Below, one piece after another: positions 9,645 to 18,525 of a stretch of 64,000 nucleotides of DNA. Every line of letters starts with the position of its first letter. Position 1 is the stretch's first letter. Origin of the DNA: Lysobacter sp. Root916 (GTDB lineage Bacteria; Pseudomonadota; Gammaproteobacteria; Xanthomonadales; Xanthomonadaceae); assembly GCF_001429785.1 (NCBI RefSeq), contig NZ_LMJF01000015.1, positions 113,101-177,100 on the forward strand. The letters are read 5' to 3'. A model generated the notes under the pieces. That model was given only the letters and a program-made list of their open reading frames with translations. It was not told where the DNA came from and did not search any database. The position numbers and the translations under genes were made by a program.

Positions 9645-10180
9645 GGCGCGTGCGGCGTCAGCGTGCGTCGATGATGCGGTTCGCTGCGCTCACCGATCCT
9701 AGGGTGCGTATCGCTGGCCCCGTATCGGCGCTTGGCTCTCTGTGGGAGCGGCGTAAGCCGCGATTGAACTCCATCAGATCCGCGCGGCTCGGCGACCGAG
9801 GTCGCGACTTAGGTCATTTCGTAGGGTGTGGTGAGCGCAGCGAACCGCACCATGTGCAACTCCGGCCAAGCGCGCGATGCGGTTCGCTGCGCTCACCGCA
9901 TCCTACGTTCGCGTCGTCGACCCGCGTCACTGCCTGGCACCCTGTGGGAGCGGCGTGAGCCGCGATTGAACTCCATCAGATCCGCGCAGCTCGGCGGCGT
10001 GGTCGCGACTTGCGTCGCTCCTACAGGGAGCTGGTCGTAAATTCGCGTGCGAGAGAGGCGACGTCAGCTATCGAGTAGGGTGTGGTTAGCGCAGCTAACC
10101 GCGCCATGCGCAGCTCCGAGCGCGGGATGCGGTTCGCTGCGCTCACCGCATCCTACGGCGACGGAACTTGCGCGTGTGCC
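9645..10180. repeat. Gene-free repeat island with two interspersed families
   Basis: This 536-nt spacer has no credible gene. Family A: a ~55-nt unit beginning TGTGGGAGCGGCGTAAGCCG occurs as a near-identical direct repeat at 9741-9795 and 9943-9998, with a related CTCCTACAGGGAG end at 10018-10031. Family B: TAGGGTGTGGTGAGCGCAGC and its inverse GATGCGGTTCGCTGCGCTCA recur at 9671-9698, 9822-9853, 9877-9906 and 10077-10157, able to pair as long hairpins. Family A also appears near 61.8-61.96 kb. The trio above and dxs converge on this region. Confidence 0.85.
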
Positions 10181-12088
10181 TCAAAGCGCCGCGCTGCGCG
10201 GCGGCGCTTCCTGCAGTTCGGGCCAGCGCGCGAACACGGCGCGGCGGATGCCGGCGGCGTCGAGGCCGGCTTCGGCCAGCAGCTGTTCGCGGCTGGCGTG
10301 GTGCTGGAATTCGTCGGGCAGGCCCAGATGCAGGATCGGCAGGGCGATGCCTTCGGCGGCCAGCAGTTCGGCCACGCCGCTACCGGCGCCGCCAGCGATC
10401 ACGTTGTCTTCGAGCGTGACGAAGCCGCGGTGGCTCTTGGCCAACTCCAGGATCAAGGTGCGATCCAGCGGTTTCACGAAGCGCATGTTGACCAGGGTCA
10501 GGCCGAGCTCGTTGGCGACTTGTTCGGCGGCCGGCACGATCGCGCCGAACGCGAGCAGGGCGATGCGGCTGCCGCTGCGGCGCAGTTCGGCCTTGCCGAT
10601 CGGCAAGGTATCGAGGTTGGGCTGCACCGGCACGCCGGGGCCGGTGCCGCGCGGGTAGCGCACCGCGGCCGGGCCTTCGTAGCGGTGACCGGTGCTGAGC
10701 ATCTTGCGGCACTCGTCCTCGTCGGCCGGCGCCATCACCAGCATGTTGGGTACGCAGCGCAGATAGGACAGGTCGAGGTTGCCGGCGTGGGTGGCGCCGT
10801 CCGGGCCGACCACGCCGCCGCGGTCGATCGCGAACAGCACGTCCAGGTTCTGGATCGCGACGTCGTGCACCAGTTGGTCGTAACCGCGCTGCAGGAAGGT
10901 CGAATAAATCGCGACCACCGGCTTGGCGCCTTCGCAGGCCATGCCGGCGGCCAGGGTGACCGCGTGCTGCTCGGCGATGGCGACGTCGAAGTAGCGCGCC
11001 GGGTATTCCTTGCTGAAGCGCACCAGGCCGGAGCCTTCGCGCATCGCGGGGGTGATGCCGAGCAGCTTGTCGTCGGCCGCGGCCATGTCGCACAGCCACT
11101 CGCCGAACACGTCGGTGTAGGTCGGCTTCTTGGCGCCGGGCTTGCTGACCAGGCCCTTCTCGGGATCGAAGGGGCCGACCGCGTGGTAGCCGATCTGATC
11201 GCCTTCGGCCAGTTCGTAACCTTTGCCCTTGGTGGTGATGATGTGCAGCAGCTGCGGACCCTTGAGGGTCTTGAGCGTCTTCATCGCGCCCAGCAATGCC
11301 GGCAGGTCGTGGCCGTCGATCGGGCCGGTGTAGTGGAAGCCGACCTCCTCGAAAAAGGTCGAGGGCACGAACATGCCCTTCCAGTGTTCTTCCCAGCGGC
11401 GCACGAACTTGGCCGCCGGCTTGCGCTTGTCGCCCAGCAGCTTCTTGCCGCCTTCGCGCAGCGCGTTCAGCGTACGGCTGCCGGTCAGGCGGCCAAGCAT
11501 CTTGGTGACGCCGCCGACGTTCTCAGAGATCGACATCTGGTTGTCGTTGAGGATCACCAGCAGGTTCGGCTCGGGATCGGTCATGCCGCCGGCGTGGGCC
11601 AGCGCTTCGAAGGCCATGCCGGCGGTCATCGCGCCGTCGCCGATCACCGCCACGACCTTGCGCTCGTCGCCGGCGCGCTGCAGCGCGATCGCCATGCCCA
11701 GCGCGGCCGAGATCGAGGTCGAGCTGTGGCCGACGCCGAAGGTGTCGTACTGCGACTCCTCGCGTTTCGGGAACGGCGCCACGCCGTCTTTCTGCTTGAC
11801 GGTGTGGATCTCGTCGCGGCGGCCGGTGAGGATCTTGTGCGGATAGCACTGATGGCCGACGTCCCAGACCAGGCGGTCCACCGGCGTCTCGAACAGCCAG
11901 TGCAGGGCCACGGTCAGTTCGATCACGCCCAGGCCCGCGCCGAAGTGGCCGCCGACCAGGGCGACCTGCTCGATCAGGTAGGCGCGCAATTCCTCGGCGA
12001 TCGCCGGCAGTTCGTCTTCGCCGAACTGGCGCAGGTCGGCGGGAACTTGGATGCGGGAAAGACGCGGGTAGCGCTGCGGATCGATCAT
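10181..12088 (-). CDS. dxs: 1-deoxy-D-xylulose-5-phosphate synthase
   Basis: A 635-residue thiamine-diphosphate enzyme that condenses pyruvate and glyceraldehyde-3-phosphate, the first step of the MEP isoprenoid pathway. Signatures: [50 protein letters not shown] (ThDP/Mg site), the transketolase pyrimidine-domain segment [17 protein letters not shown] with the catalytic glutamate, and a C-terminal transketolase-C domain. Length is normal. It begins at ATG 12088 and ends facing the repeat island. The upstream gene is on the same strand, 118 nt away. Confidence 0.98.
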   Translation of the reverse strand: MIDPQRYPRLSRIQVPADLRQFGEDELPAIAEELRAYLIEQVALVGGHFGAGLGVIELTVALHWLFETPVDRLVWDVGHQCYPHKILTGRRDEIHTVKQKDGVAPFPKREESQYDTFGVGHSSTSISAALGMAIALQRAGDERKVVAVIGDGAMTAGMAFEALAHAGGMTDPEPNLLVILNDNQMSISENVGGVTKMLGRLTGSRTLNALREGGKKLLGDKRKPAAKFVRRWEEHWKGMFVPSTFFEEVGFHYTGPIDGHDLPALLGAMKTLKTLKGPQLLHIITTKGKGYELAEGDQIGYHAVGPFDPEKGLVSKPGAKKPTYTDVFGEWLCDMAAADDKLLGITPAMREGSGLVRFSKEYPARYFDVAIAEQHAVTLAAGMACEGAKPVVAIYSTFLQRGYDQLVHDVAIQNLDVLFAIDRGGVVGPDGATHAGNLDLSYLRCVPNMLVMAPADEDECRKMLSTGHRYEGPAAVRYPRGTGPGVPVQPNLDTLPIGKAELRRSGSRIALLAFGAIVPAAEQVANELGLTLVNMRFVKPLDRTLILELAKSHRGFVTLEDNVIAGGAGSGVAELLAAEGIALPILHLGLPDEFQHHASREQLLAEAGLDAAGIRRAVFARWPELQEAPPRSAAL

Positions 12089-12206
12089 TACCGACGGGTT
12101 CTGGCGTTCAGTCGGTCATTGTCCCGCCCCTGTGTGAGGCGGGCAAGAAGCGGATGCGTGGCGGGTTCAGGCGCGGCGGCCGGAACCGCGCCCGGAACGC
12201 GCGCGG

Positions 12207-13409
12207 TCAGCGCCCGCGCAGGCGTCCGAACAGGCCGCCGGCCTTGGCCGGTTCGACCGGATCGGGCTCGGCCTCGGGCTCGGCGAAGCCGGTGGCGAGG
12301 TTGGCGTTGACGAAGTCGGCGACGTCCGCGGCCGGTACGCCGCTGGCCTCGGTGATCTCGGCCAGGGTCGCCGGGCCCTTCATCATCACCGTGGCGATGC
12401 GGAAGTGCTTGGGGAACTCGCGTTCGGTCTGCGGCCACTTGACCATCTGATAGCGGCGCTGCGGGTCGTAACCGGGCGCCAGGGCGCCGTGGCCGGCGAG
12501 CAGGCTGCCGAACCAGACCAGGCGCGCGAGCGGCATGGGCTCGCCCAGCGGTGCCACGGTCATGGCCCAGGTCTTGTCGTCGACGGCGATGAAGTCGGCC
12601 GCCGACAGGCTCTTCTCGAAATAGGCCGACAGCGGCTTGAGCGCCGAGGGGCCGTGGTACTGGCGTTGATCGGCGTCGATCAGCAGCGGTTCGTCGCCGC
12701 GCAGGCGCAGGTGGCCGCGCAGGCGGCCGGAGGTAAGCCAGACCAGCAGGGATTCGCCGGCGGCGACGGCAGGAGCGGGGGCGGGCGCAGGTGAGGCTGG
12801 AGCGGGTGCGGGTGCGGGTGCAGGTGCAGGCGGGGCCGGAGCGGCCGCGACCGGTGCGGGGGCCGGTGCGGGAGCCGGCGCTGCCGGAGCAGGGGCTGCC
12901 GGAGCAGGCGCCGGCGCCGGCGTGGGCACCACGCCCAGCGGGATCTCGACCGCGCGATCCAGGGTCGGCACAGGTTCGGCCGGCGCGGGCGCGGGTTTGG
13001 GCGCGGCCGGGGCCGGGCTCGGCGCCGCGGGCGTCGGACTGGGCGCGCTTGCCATCGTCGGCGGGGCCGGCGCGGCCTCCAACGGCTGTCCGGCCTGGGT
13101 CGCGATCTCGCGTAACAAATCGCCGATACCGTTGGCGTCGAAGGGCTGACCGAGGCGGTAATCGGCCTGGGTGCGCTGGGCATTGGTCAGCGCGATCACG
13201 CTCTTGCCCGCGGCATGCAGGCGCAGCCAGCTCATCGGGCCGTACATGCTGTCCATGTCCACGACGACGTAGTCGGCCTGGCTCTCGGGCAGCAGCTGCC
13301 AGCGTCCGCCGAGGCGGGAGTTGGCATCCTTGAAGGCCGCCTGCAGTGCGGTCTCCGTCGCCGGGTCCATTCCGGTCAGACCGAGGGTCAGGGCCATCGT
13401 TGCGTCCAT
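12207..13409 (-). CDS. Two-domain protein with long Pro/Ala linker and winged-helix-like C-terminus
   Basis: A 400-residue protein of unknown function with no signal peptide. Residues ~1-110 form a globular domain (QADYVVVDMDSMYGPMSW, SVIALTNAQRTQADY) reminiscent of a receiver or nucleotide-type alpha/beta fold. Residues ~115-210 are almost entirely Pro/Ala repeats. A second globular part follows (SLLVWLTSGRLRGHLRLRGD...). The last ~75 residues (FRIATVMMKGPATLAEITEA, GVPAADVADFVNANL) look like a winged helix. ATG 13397 is an alternative start. The layout suggests a regulator or scaffold with two tethered domains. The Pro/Ala linker comes from a low-complexity GC stretch of DNA. Confidence 0.7.
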   Translation of the reverse strand: MDATMALTLGLTGMDPATETALQAAFKDANSRLGGRWQLLPESQADYVVVDMDSMYGPMSWLRLHAAGKSVIALTNAQRTQADYRLGQPFDANGIGDLLREIATQAGQPLEAAPAPPTMASAPSPTPAAPSPAPAAPKPAPAPAEPVPTLDRAVEIPLGVVPTPAPAPAPAAPAPAAPAPAPAPAPVAAAPAPPAPAPAPAPAPASPAPAPAPAVAAGESLLVWLTSGRLRGHLRLRGDEPLLIDADQRQYHGPSALKPLSAYFEKSLSAADFIAVDDKTWAMTVAPLGEPMPLARLVWFGSLLAGHGALAPGYDPQRRYQMVKWPQTEREFPKHFRIATVMMKGPATLAEITEASGVPAADVADFVNANLATGFAEPEAEPDPVEPAKAGGLFGRLRGR

Positions 13410-13644
13410 CGTTGCGGTGGTGGACGAGTGTTGCGGACCGCAATCACGTCGTCAACGCGCGCAACGCGTCGCAAATCAGCGTTCTTCGGCAGGCGCGCGC
13501 TCAGGTGGCCGGCAGATCGCGACCGGCGTCACGGCTTGATGCGCAAAGTCCCGGCGAAACGGCGGTTTCGGGCCCATGGCCGGATCGTGCGCAAGCGCGC
13601 GCGATGTGCGATTCACAAGCCGCCGCGACCGGCGTGAGCAGTCG

Positions 13645-14352
13645 TCAACCGCTAAGACGAGCGTTCTTGGGCAGCTGATTGCGCAGGAATGCCATCTGAT
13701 CGGCGAGGATGTTGCGGTTGGACAGGATCAGATGCTCGACCCAGCTGGGCCGGTACGGCACCGCCAGCAGCGGCATGCCGGCCTGCTGCGGGGTGCGGTT
13801 GCCCTTGCGCGAATTGCAGTGGAAGCAGGCCGCGACCACGTTCTCCCAGATATCGCGACCGCCCTTGGACACCGGGATCACATGATCGCGGGTCAGGTGC
13901 GGGCGGTTGAAGTCGCGACCGCAGTACAGGCACAGGTAGTCGTCGCGCGCGAACAGCGCGGCGTTGGTCAGGGCCGGGGTCGGGGCCAGCGCATGCGCGC
14001 GAGCATGGCCGCGCGCCGCCACGATCGGGTGCAGTTCGATCAGGCTTTGTTCGCCGCTGAGGCGGCTGGTTCCGCCGTGCACACGCAGGCAGGGATCGCC
14101 CAAGGTCCAGGCCACCGCGCCGCGCACGTACAAACAGGTCGCTTCCTGCCAGTTCATCCAGTCGAGCACGCGGCCGTGCGCATCGAGCGACAGCAAGCGC
14201 ACCGCGTTGAGGCGGTCGACGGGCGGGCGGGGGTGCGCGTAGCGCTGGGCGAGGTCCAGTCCGGAGACGCCGAGGATTTCCGGCTCACGCAGCAGTCGCT
14301 CTGCGTGGGTTCCGGTTCGGACCAAGCGTAGGCTCGCTCTATCGGTCTCCAT
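13645..14352 (-). CDS. HNH endonuclease family protein
   Basis: A 235-residue protein whose C-terminal half is a zinc-ribbon HNH domain: C141-x2-C144, DH at 156-157, N171 and C176-x2-C179 (CLYCGRDF...TRDHVIPVSKGG...ENVV...CFHCNSRKG). The N-terminal ~120 residues (LDWMNWQEATCLYVRGAVAW) are conserved in chromosomal HNH proteins of Xanthomonadaceae and cyanobacteria. It is a stand-alone gene with no phage, methylase or toxin neighbour, so housekeeping DNA processing is as likely as defence. The start is ATG 14352; a divergent promoter region is absent. Nuclease activity is inferred from the intact motif. Confidence 0.85.
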   Translation of the reverse strand: METDRASLRLVRTGTHAERLLREPEILGVSGLDLAQRYAHPRPPVDRLNAVRLLSLDAHGRVLDWMNWQEATCLYVRGAVAWTLGDPCLRVHGGTSRLSGEQSLIELHPIVAARGHARAHALAPTPALTNAALFARDDYLCLYCGRDFNRPHLTRDHVIPVSKGGRDIWENVVAACFHCNSRKGNRTPQQAGMPLLAVPYRPSWVEHLILSNRNILADQMAFLRNQLPKNARLSG

Positions 14353-14461
14353 CGGGATATCAGCTTATACCCGTTTGATGACGATTTGGGTAGCCGATGC
14401 GGGCGGCGGGCGCCGCGCCCGCGGCGCGGCCATCCGTGGCCGCGCGGGTGCTGGCGTCGGA

Positions 14462-16252
14462 TCAGACGTCGAAGGCGTCGGCGTCCAGCGCGGTCAGGGT
14501 CGACAGCGGCGCGGCGATCGCTTCGGCATGCGCGCGCGTGCGCGGCAACAGACGCGCGAAGTAGAAGCGCGCGGTCTCGCGCTTGCCGGCTTTGAAGCGT
14601 TCCGACTGCGACGAGGCCTCGCTGGCGGCGACGCTGCGCGCCCACCAATACGCCAGCGCGACGTAGCCCGAGTACATCAGGTAGTCGTAGGCGGCCGCGC
14701 CCACCTCGTCGGCGTCGGCGACCGCGCGCTGGCCGATCCGCAGGGTCAGCTGCTGCCATTGCGCGGCTTGCTCGCGCAGCGGGGCGATGAACTCGGCGAC
14801 CGCGGCATTGTCGGCGTTGCCGGCGCAGAAGGTCTCGATCTCCTCCAGCATCACGCGCAGGCCGGCGCCCTGCAGCTGCATGACCTTGCGGCCGAGCAGG
14901 TCCAGAGCCTGGATGCCGGTGGTGCCTTCGTACAAGGTGGTGATGCGGGCGTCGCGCGCGAGCTGCTCCATGCCGTGTTCGGCGATGTAGCCGTGGCCGC
15001 CGTAGCACTGCAGCGCGTGGTAGGTGCATTCCACGCCCCATTCGGTGAGGCAGGCCTTGACGATCGGGGTCATGAAGCCGACCAGCGCGTCGGCGCGTTC
15101 GCGTTCGGCGGCGTCCGGCGCGTTATGCGCGACGTCGACCAGCAGGGCGCCGTGATAGCCCATCACGCGGCCGCCTTCGACCAGCGCCTTGCAGGTCAGC
15201 AGCATGCGCCGCACGTCGGGGTGGACGATGATGGGATCGGCCGGCTTGTCGGGGAACTTCGCGCCCGACAGCGCGCGCATCTGCAGGCGCTCGCGCGAGT
15301 AGGTCAGCGCGTTCTGCAGGGCGCGGTCGGACAGGCCCAGGCCCTGCAGGCCGACCGCGAGGCGGGCGGTGTTCATCATGGTGAACATCGCCATCAGGCC
15401 CTTGTGCGGCTGACCGATCAGGTAGCCCTGGGCGCCATCGAAATTCATCACGCAGGTGGCCGAGCCGTGGATGCCCATCTTGTGTTCGAGCGCGCCGCAG
15501 CGCACCGCGTTGGCGGCGCCGATCGCGCCGTCGCGGCCGACCTTCACCTTCGGCACCACGAACAGCGAAATGCCCTTGCTGCCGGCCGGCGCGTCCGGCA
15601 GGCGCGCCAGCACCAGGTGGACGATGTTGTCGGTGAAGTCGTGCTCGCCGGCGGTGATGAAGATCTTGGTGCCGGTGATCGAATAGCTGCCGTCGTCCTG
15701 CGGTTCGGCGCGGGTCTTGAGCAGGCCCAGGTCGGTGCCGCAATGCGGTTCGGTGAGGCACATGGTGCCGGTCCAGCGGCCCTCGATCAGCGGCTTGAGG
15801 AAGACCTCCTGTTGCCAGGCTTCGCCGTGGTGCAACAGGGCTTCGGTGGCGCCGTGCGAGAGCAGGGGGAAGTTGCCCCAGGCCAGGTTGGCGGCGTCGA
15901 TCATTTCCTTCAGCGGCACGCCGGCCGCGTGCGGCAGGCCCTGGCCGCCGAACTCGCTGGGCGAGACCAGCCCGGCCCAGCCGCCTTCGACGTACTGCGC
16001 ATAGGCCTGCTTGAAGCCCGGCGGCGTGGTCACCGCGCCGCTGGCCTTGTCGTAGCTGCAGCCGATCTCGTCGCCGACGCGGTTGAGCGGCGCCAGCACG
16101 GTCTCGGTGAAGCGCGCGCCTTCGTCCAGCACCGCGTCGAGCACATCGCGCGTGGCCTCGGCGAAGCCCAGGCGTTGGAAAGCGGCTTCGGCGCCGAGCA
16201 CGTCGAACAGGGCGAAACGCATATCGGCTAGGGGGGCTTTGTAGGTGCTCAT
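14462..16252 (-). CDS. Acyl-CoA dehydrogenase with C-terminal extension (DmdC/FadE-like)
   Basis: A 596-residue flavoenzyme of the long subfamily that carries the extra acetyl-CoA-dehydrogenase-type C-terminal domain. Segments: GLVSPSEFGGQGLPHAAGVP, MCLTEPHCGTDLGLLKT and TGTKIFITAGEHD (FAD/acyl-CoA binding), AVGLQGLGLSDRALQNA, YGGHGYIAEHGMEQ and LYEGTTGIQALDLLGRK with the predicted catalytic glutamate. It oxidises acyl-CoA to enoyl-CoA with FAD, feeding electrons to ETF. The open frame extends far upstream through the neighbouring repeat; ATG 16252 (MSTYKAPL) matches the family start. Substrate (medium or long chain, or methylthiopropionyl-CoA) cannot be read from sequence. Confidence 0.93.
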   Translation of the reverse strand: MSTYKAPLADMRFALFDVLGAEAAFQRLGFAEATRDVLDAVLDEGARFTETVLAPLNRVGDEIGCSYDKASGAVTTPPGFKQAYAQYVEGGWAGLVSPSEFGGQGLPHAAGVPLKEMIDAANLAWGNFPLLSHGATEALLHHGEAWQQEVFLKPLIEGRWTGTMCLTEPHCGTDLGLLKTRAEPQDDGSYSITGTKIFITAGEHDFTDNIVHLVLARLPDAPAGSKGISLFVVPKVKVGRDGAIGAANAVRCGALEHKMGIHGSATCVMNFDGAQGYLIGQPHKGLMAMFTMMNTARLAVGLQGLGLSDRALQNALTYSRERLQMRALSGAKFPDKPADPIIVHPDVRRMLLTCKALVEGGRVMGYHGALLVDVAHNAPDAAERERADALVGFMTPIVKACLTEWGVECTYHALQCYGGHGYIAEHGMEQLARDARITTLYEGTTGIQALDLLGRKVMQLQGAGLRVMLEEIETFCAGNADNAAVAEFIAPLREQAAQWQQLTLRIGQRAVADADEVGAAAYDYLMYSGYVALAYWWARSVAASEASSQSERFKAGKRETARFYFARLLPRTRAHAEAIAAPLSTLTALDADAFDV

Positions 16253-16255
16253 GGG

Positions 16256-16348
16256 CAGGGATTCGTGATTGGGGATTCGGGATTGGTAAAAGCGAACGCG
16301 AAGGGGCGGGATAGGATTGCGAATCTCTAATCCCGAATCCCTAATCTC
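16256..16348. repeat. Palindromic GATTCGGGATT-type intergenic repeat, copy 3
   Basis: GGGATTCGTGATTGGGGATT on the left, AATCCCGAATCCCTAATC on the right, ~90 nt in all. It fills the spacer between the acyl-CoA dehydrogenase start and the end of the upstream lipoprotein gene, as in the copies at 2.7 and 5.9 kb. Confidence 0.85.
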
Positions 16349-16353
16349 GGCCG

Positions 16354-16836
16354 TTAGCGCAGCACACCGGGCAGGCCGGGCGCCGGACTCAGCGCGCTGC
16401 TGCGATCGATCGTGAAGTTGCGTTGCTTCTTTTCGTCGGGCGTGGCGTCGATGCTGCCCTTGAGCGTGTAGGACAGGCTCCGGCCGCTGACCAGCGCATC
16501 GGCGACGGCGAGCTTGGCCGCGCCGCTGGGGCGCAGGTTCACCGCGATCACGTCGGCCGACTCGGGGCCGATCGACACCGCCGGGGTGCCCTGCAGGCGG
16601 CCGGCCTCGTCGCTGCCCAGGCTCAGGACCAGATCGAAGCGGTCGAAGCGCATGGGGATGCTGCTGAAGTTTTCGATCCGCAGCTCGGCCGACCAGCTGC
16701 CGTCGGCGCGCACGGTCAGCTGCTGGATGCGCGCGGAGGGCTCGGACACGCGGCGCACCGGCCCGCCGACGCAGGCGGCCAGCAGCAATACGCAGCCCGC
16801 CAGGGCCAAACCACGAGTCCAACGCATCGCCTTCAT
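16354..16836 (-). CDS. LEA14-like lipoprotein
   Basis: A 160-residue lipoprotein: MKAMRWTRGLALAGCVLLLAAC with lipobox LAAC. The mature domain (ELRIENFSSIPMRFDRFDLVLSL, then SIGPESADVIAVNLRP and SYTLKGSIDAT) has the pattern of LEA type 2/WHy beta-sandwich domains, which occur in stress-related periplasmic lipoproteins. ATG 16836 is chosen because it alone gives a proper lipoprotein signal; the open frame continues to 16923. It is on the same strand as the acyl-CoA dehydrogenase, separated by a palindromic repeat. The function is unknown. Confidence 0.78.
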   Translation of the reverse strand: MKAMRWTRGLALAGCVLLLAACVGGPVRRVSEPSARIQQLTVRADGSWSAELRIENFSSIPMRFDRFDLVLSLGSDEAGRLQGTPAVSIGPESADVIAVNLRPSGAAKLAVADALVSGRSLSYTLKGSIDATPDEKKQRNFTIDRSSALSPAPGLPGVLR

Positions 16837-16917
16837 GCTGCCGCTCCGCCGTAAGCCGTAATGGGGAGCTGAGGATACTACGGCGTAGGGTGGGCTTTGC
16901 GGGGGCTGGGAAGGCAA

Positions 16918-17093
16918 GAGCAAATCCCCCCTGGCCCCCCTTTTTCAAAGGGGGGAACAAAGCGCGTTTGAGAGGGGGGCGCGCGGATTCGATCGCCTCC
17001 GCACTCCCATGCGCCTCTGTGTCCCCGTGGTTGAGCCCTAGGACTCGATGCGGTTCCCCCCTTTGAAAAAGGGGGGCTAGGGGGGATTTGCTT
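16918..17093. repeat. Inverted pair of GGGGGGATTTGC-type repeats
   Basis: An element at 16920-16957 (CAAATCCCCCCTGGCCCCCC...) and one at 17053-17093 (...GGGGGGCTAGGGGGGATTTG) are near-perfect reverse complements of ~38 nt, separated by ~95 nt of unremarkable sequence. Each element also holds its own small hairpin CCCCCCTTTGAAAAAGGGGGG. The same family recurs at 48.1, 48.9-49.1 and 56.8 kb. Confidence 0.85.
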
Positions 17094-17102
17094 TACCGCC
17101 CC

Positions 17103-17753
17103 TCAGTCCACCAAGCCCTTGCGCAGCGCATACCGCACCAGCTCGGCGGTGTTGCGCACGTCCAGCTTGGCCAGCACGCGCGCGCGGTGGTTCTCGGCGG
17201 TCTTGACGCTGATCGTCAGTTCGCGCGCGATTTCCTTGGTGGTGTGGCCCTCGGCGATCAGGTGGAAGACCTCGCGCTCGCGCGCGGTCAGGCGACCGTA
17301 GGGGTCGCCGAGGTCGCGTTCGGGGTGCTGCAGTTGCTCGGCCAGCGCGCGCGCCGCCTGCGGGCCGAAGTAGCCGTGGCCGGCGTGCACGCCGCGTACC
17401 GCGGCCAACAACTCGGAAGCCGCGCTGTCCTTGACCATGTAGCCGGAGGCGCCGACCCGCACCGCCTGCAGCACGTACTCGTTTTCCTGGTGCATGGTCA
17501 GCACCAGCACGCGGGTGTCGGGCAGGGCCTCGCACAAGCGGCGCACGACTTCGATGCCGTTCAAACGCGGCATGGAAATATCGGTGATGACCACGTCGGG
17601 CCGGGTCGCGACCGCCTTCTCCAGCGTTTCCAGGCCATCGGCGGCCTGGGCCACGACCTGGACGTCGCCTTCGGCCTGCAACAGGCCGACCAAACTCTCC
17701 CGGACCATGGTGTGGTCGTCTGCGATCAGTACCCGCACGGTCTTGGTCCCCAT
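17103..17753 (-). CDS. LuxR/NarL-type response regulator
   Basis: A 216-residue two-domain regulator. The receiver has acidic pair D12-D13, phosphoacceptor D58 (VVITDISMP), T86 region (VLVLTM) and K108 (YMVKDS). The C-terminal LuxR helix-turn-helix reads LTAREREVFHLIAEGHTTKEIARELTISVKTAENH. ATG 17753 (MGTKTVRV) places the receiver at the usual distance; a TTG 36 nt upstream is an alternative. It lies 46 nt behind the histidine kinase gene on the same strand, so the two form a pair. Its DNA targets are unknown; the divergent subtilase or its own operon are natural candidates. Confidence 0.92.
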   Translation of the reverse strand: MGTKTVRVLIADDHTMVRESLVGLLQAEGDVQVVAQAADGLETLEKAVATRPDVVITDISMPRLNGIEVVRRLCEALPDTRVLVLTMHQENEYVLQAVRVGASGYMVKDSAASELLAAVRGVHAGHGYFGPQAARALAEQLQHPERDLGDPYGRLTAREREVFHLIAEGHTTKEIARELTISVKTAENHRARVLAKLDVRNTAELVRYALRKGLVD

Positions 17754-17799
17754 GGCGCTTACGCTGCTCGTGTGTCCGGCGCTCGTCAAGCGCCGGTGT

Positions 17800-18516
17800 T
17801 CAGGGAGGCGACAGGGGCACGCGCGCGCTCAGGCGCAAGCCCTCGCCTGGCACGCCGCGCAATTGCAGCACGCCGCCGTACAGACGCAATCGCTCGCGCA
17901 TGCCGCTTAGACCGCTGCCGCCCGCTTGCAGCGCTTGTTCGGGTTCGCAGCCGCGGCCGTCGTCGTGCACGCGCAACTGCAATCCTCCATCGCGCGTGGT
18001 CAGCTGCACGTGAATATGCGCCGCGCCGGAGTGTTTGGCGGCGTTGTTGAGCGCTTCCTGGGCGACGCGGAACAACAGAGTCTGCAATTCGCCATCCAGA
18101 GTGGGTAGCGAATCCACATCGAGGTCGATGCGCGCGCCACTGGCTTCGGCCTGGCTGCGCACCAGCCAGCGCAGCGCGGCTTCCAGGCCCAGATCGTCGA
18201 GGATGGGCGGGCGCAACAGGCGCGAGAGTTCGCGCGTGTCCTGCAAGGTGTCGCCGCACAGCGCCAGCGCGGTGGCCAGTGCAGCGCGCGCGTCGACGCG
18301 GTCGGCGGGCAGGGCGTCGTCGAGTTGGCCCAGGCGATGCTTGAGCACGGTCAGGTTCTGGCCGATGCCGTCGTGCAGTTCGCGCGCCAGGCGGCGACGC
18401 TCGTCCTCCTGCACGCGCCACACCGCACGCCCGAGGCGGCGGAATTCGCGCTCGTTGCGTTCCAGCCGTTCCAGCAGTTCACGGTATTGCTGACGCAAGC
18501 TGGAGAGCTCGTCCAT
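17800..18516 (-). CDS. Soluble sensor histidine kinase (HisKA_3 type)
   Basis: A 238-residue kinase with no membrane segment or sensor domain. The N-terminal coiled coil (LSSLRQQYRELLERLERNERE) leads into the DHp helix with H48 in RRLARELHDGIGQNL, then the NarL-partner ATPase: N box EALNNAAKHSG, G box VHDDGRGC and GLSGMRERL. Because it lacks an input domain of its own, its signal probably comes from a partner protein. It starts 9 nt after the Ser/Thr kinase gene ends and precedes the response regulator, so it could be activated by or through the upstream kinase. Confidence 0.92.
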   Translation of the reverse strand: MDELSSLRQQYRELLERLERNEREFRRLGRAVWRVQEDERRRLARELHDGIGQNLTVLKHRLGQLDDALPADRVDARAALATALALCGDTLQDTRELSRLLRPPILDDLGLEAALRWLVRSQAEASGARIDLDVDSLPTLDGELQTLLFRVAQEALNNAAKHSGAAHIHVQLTTRDGGLQLRVHDDGRGCEPEQALQAGGSGLSGMRERLRLYGGVLQLRGVPGEGLRLSARVPLSPP

Positions 18517-18525
18517 GGCCGCGGC

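Noticed and set aside
13645..14352. HNH gene as part of a defence island
   Set aside because: Neighbours are metabolic genes; there is no methylase, helicase, toxin or phage gene nearby.
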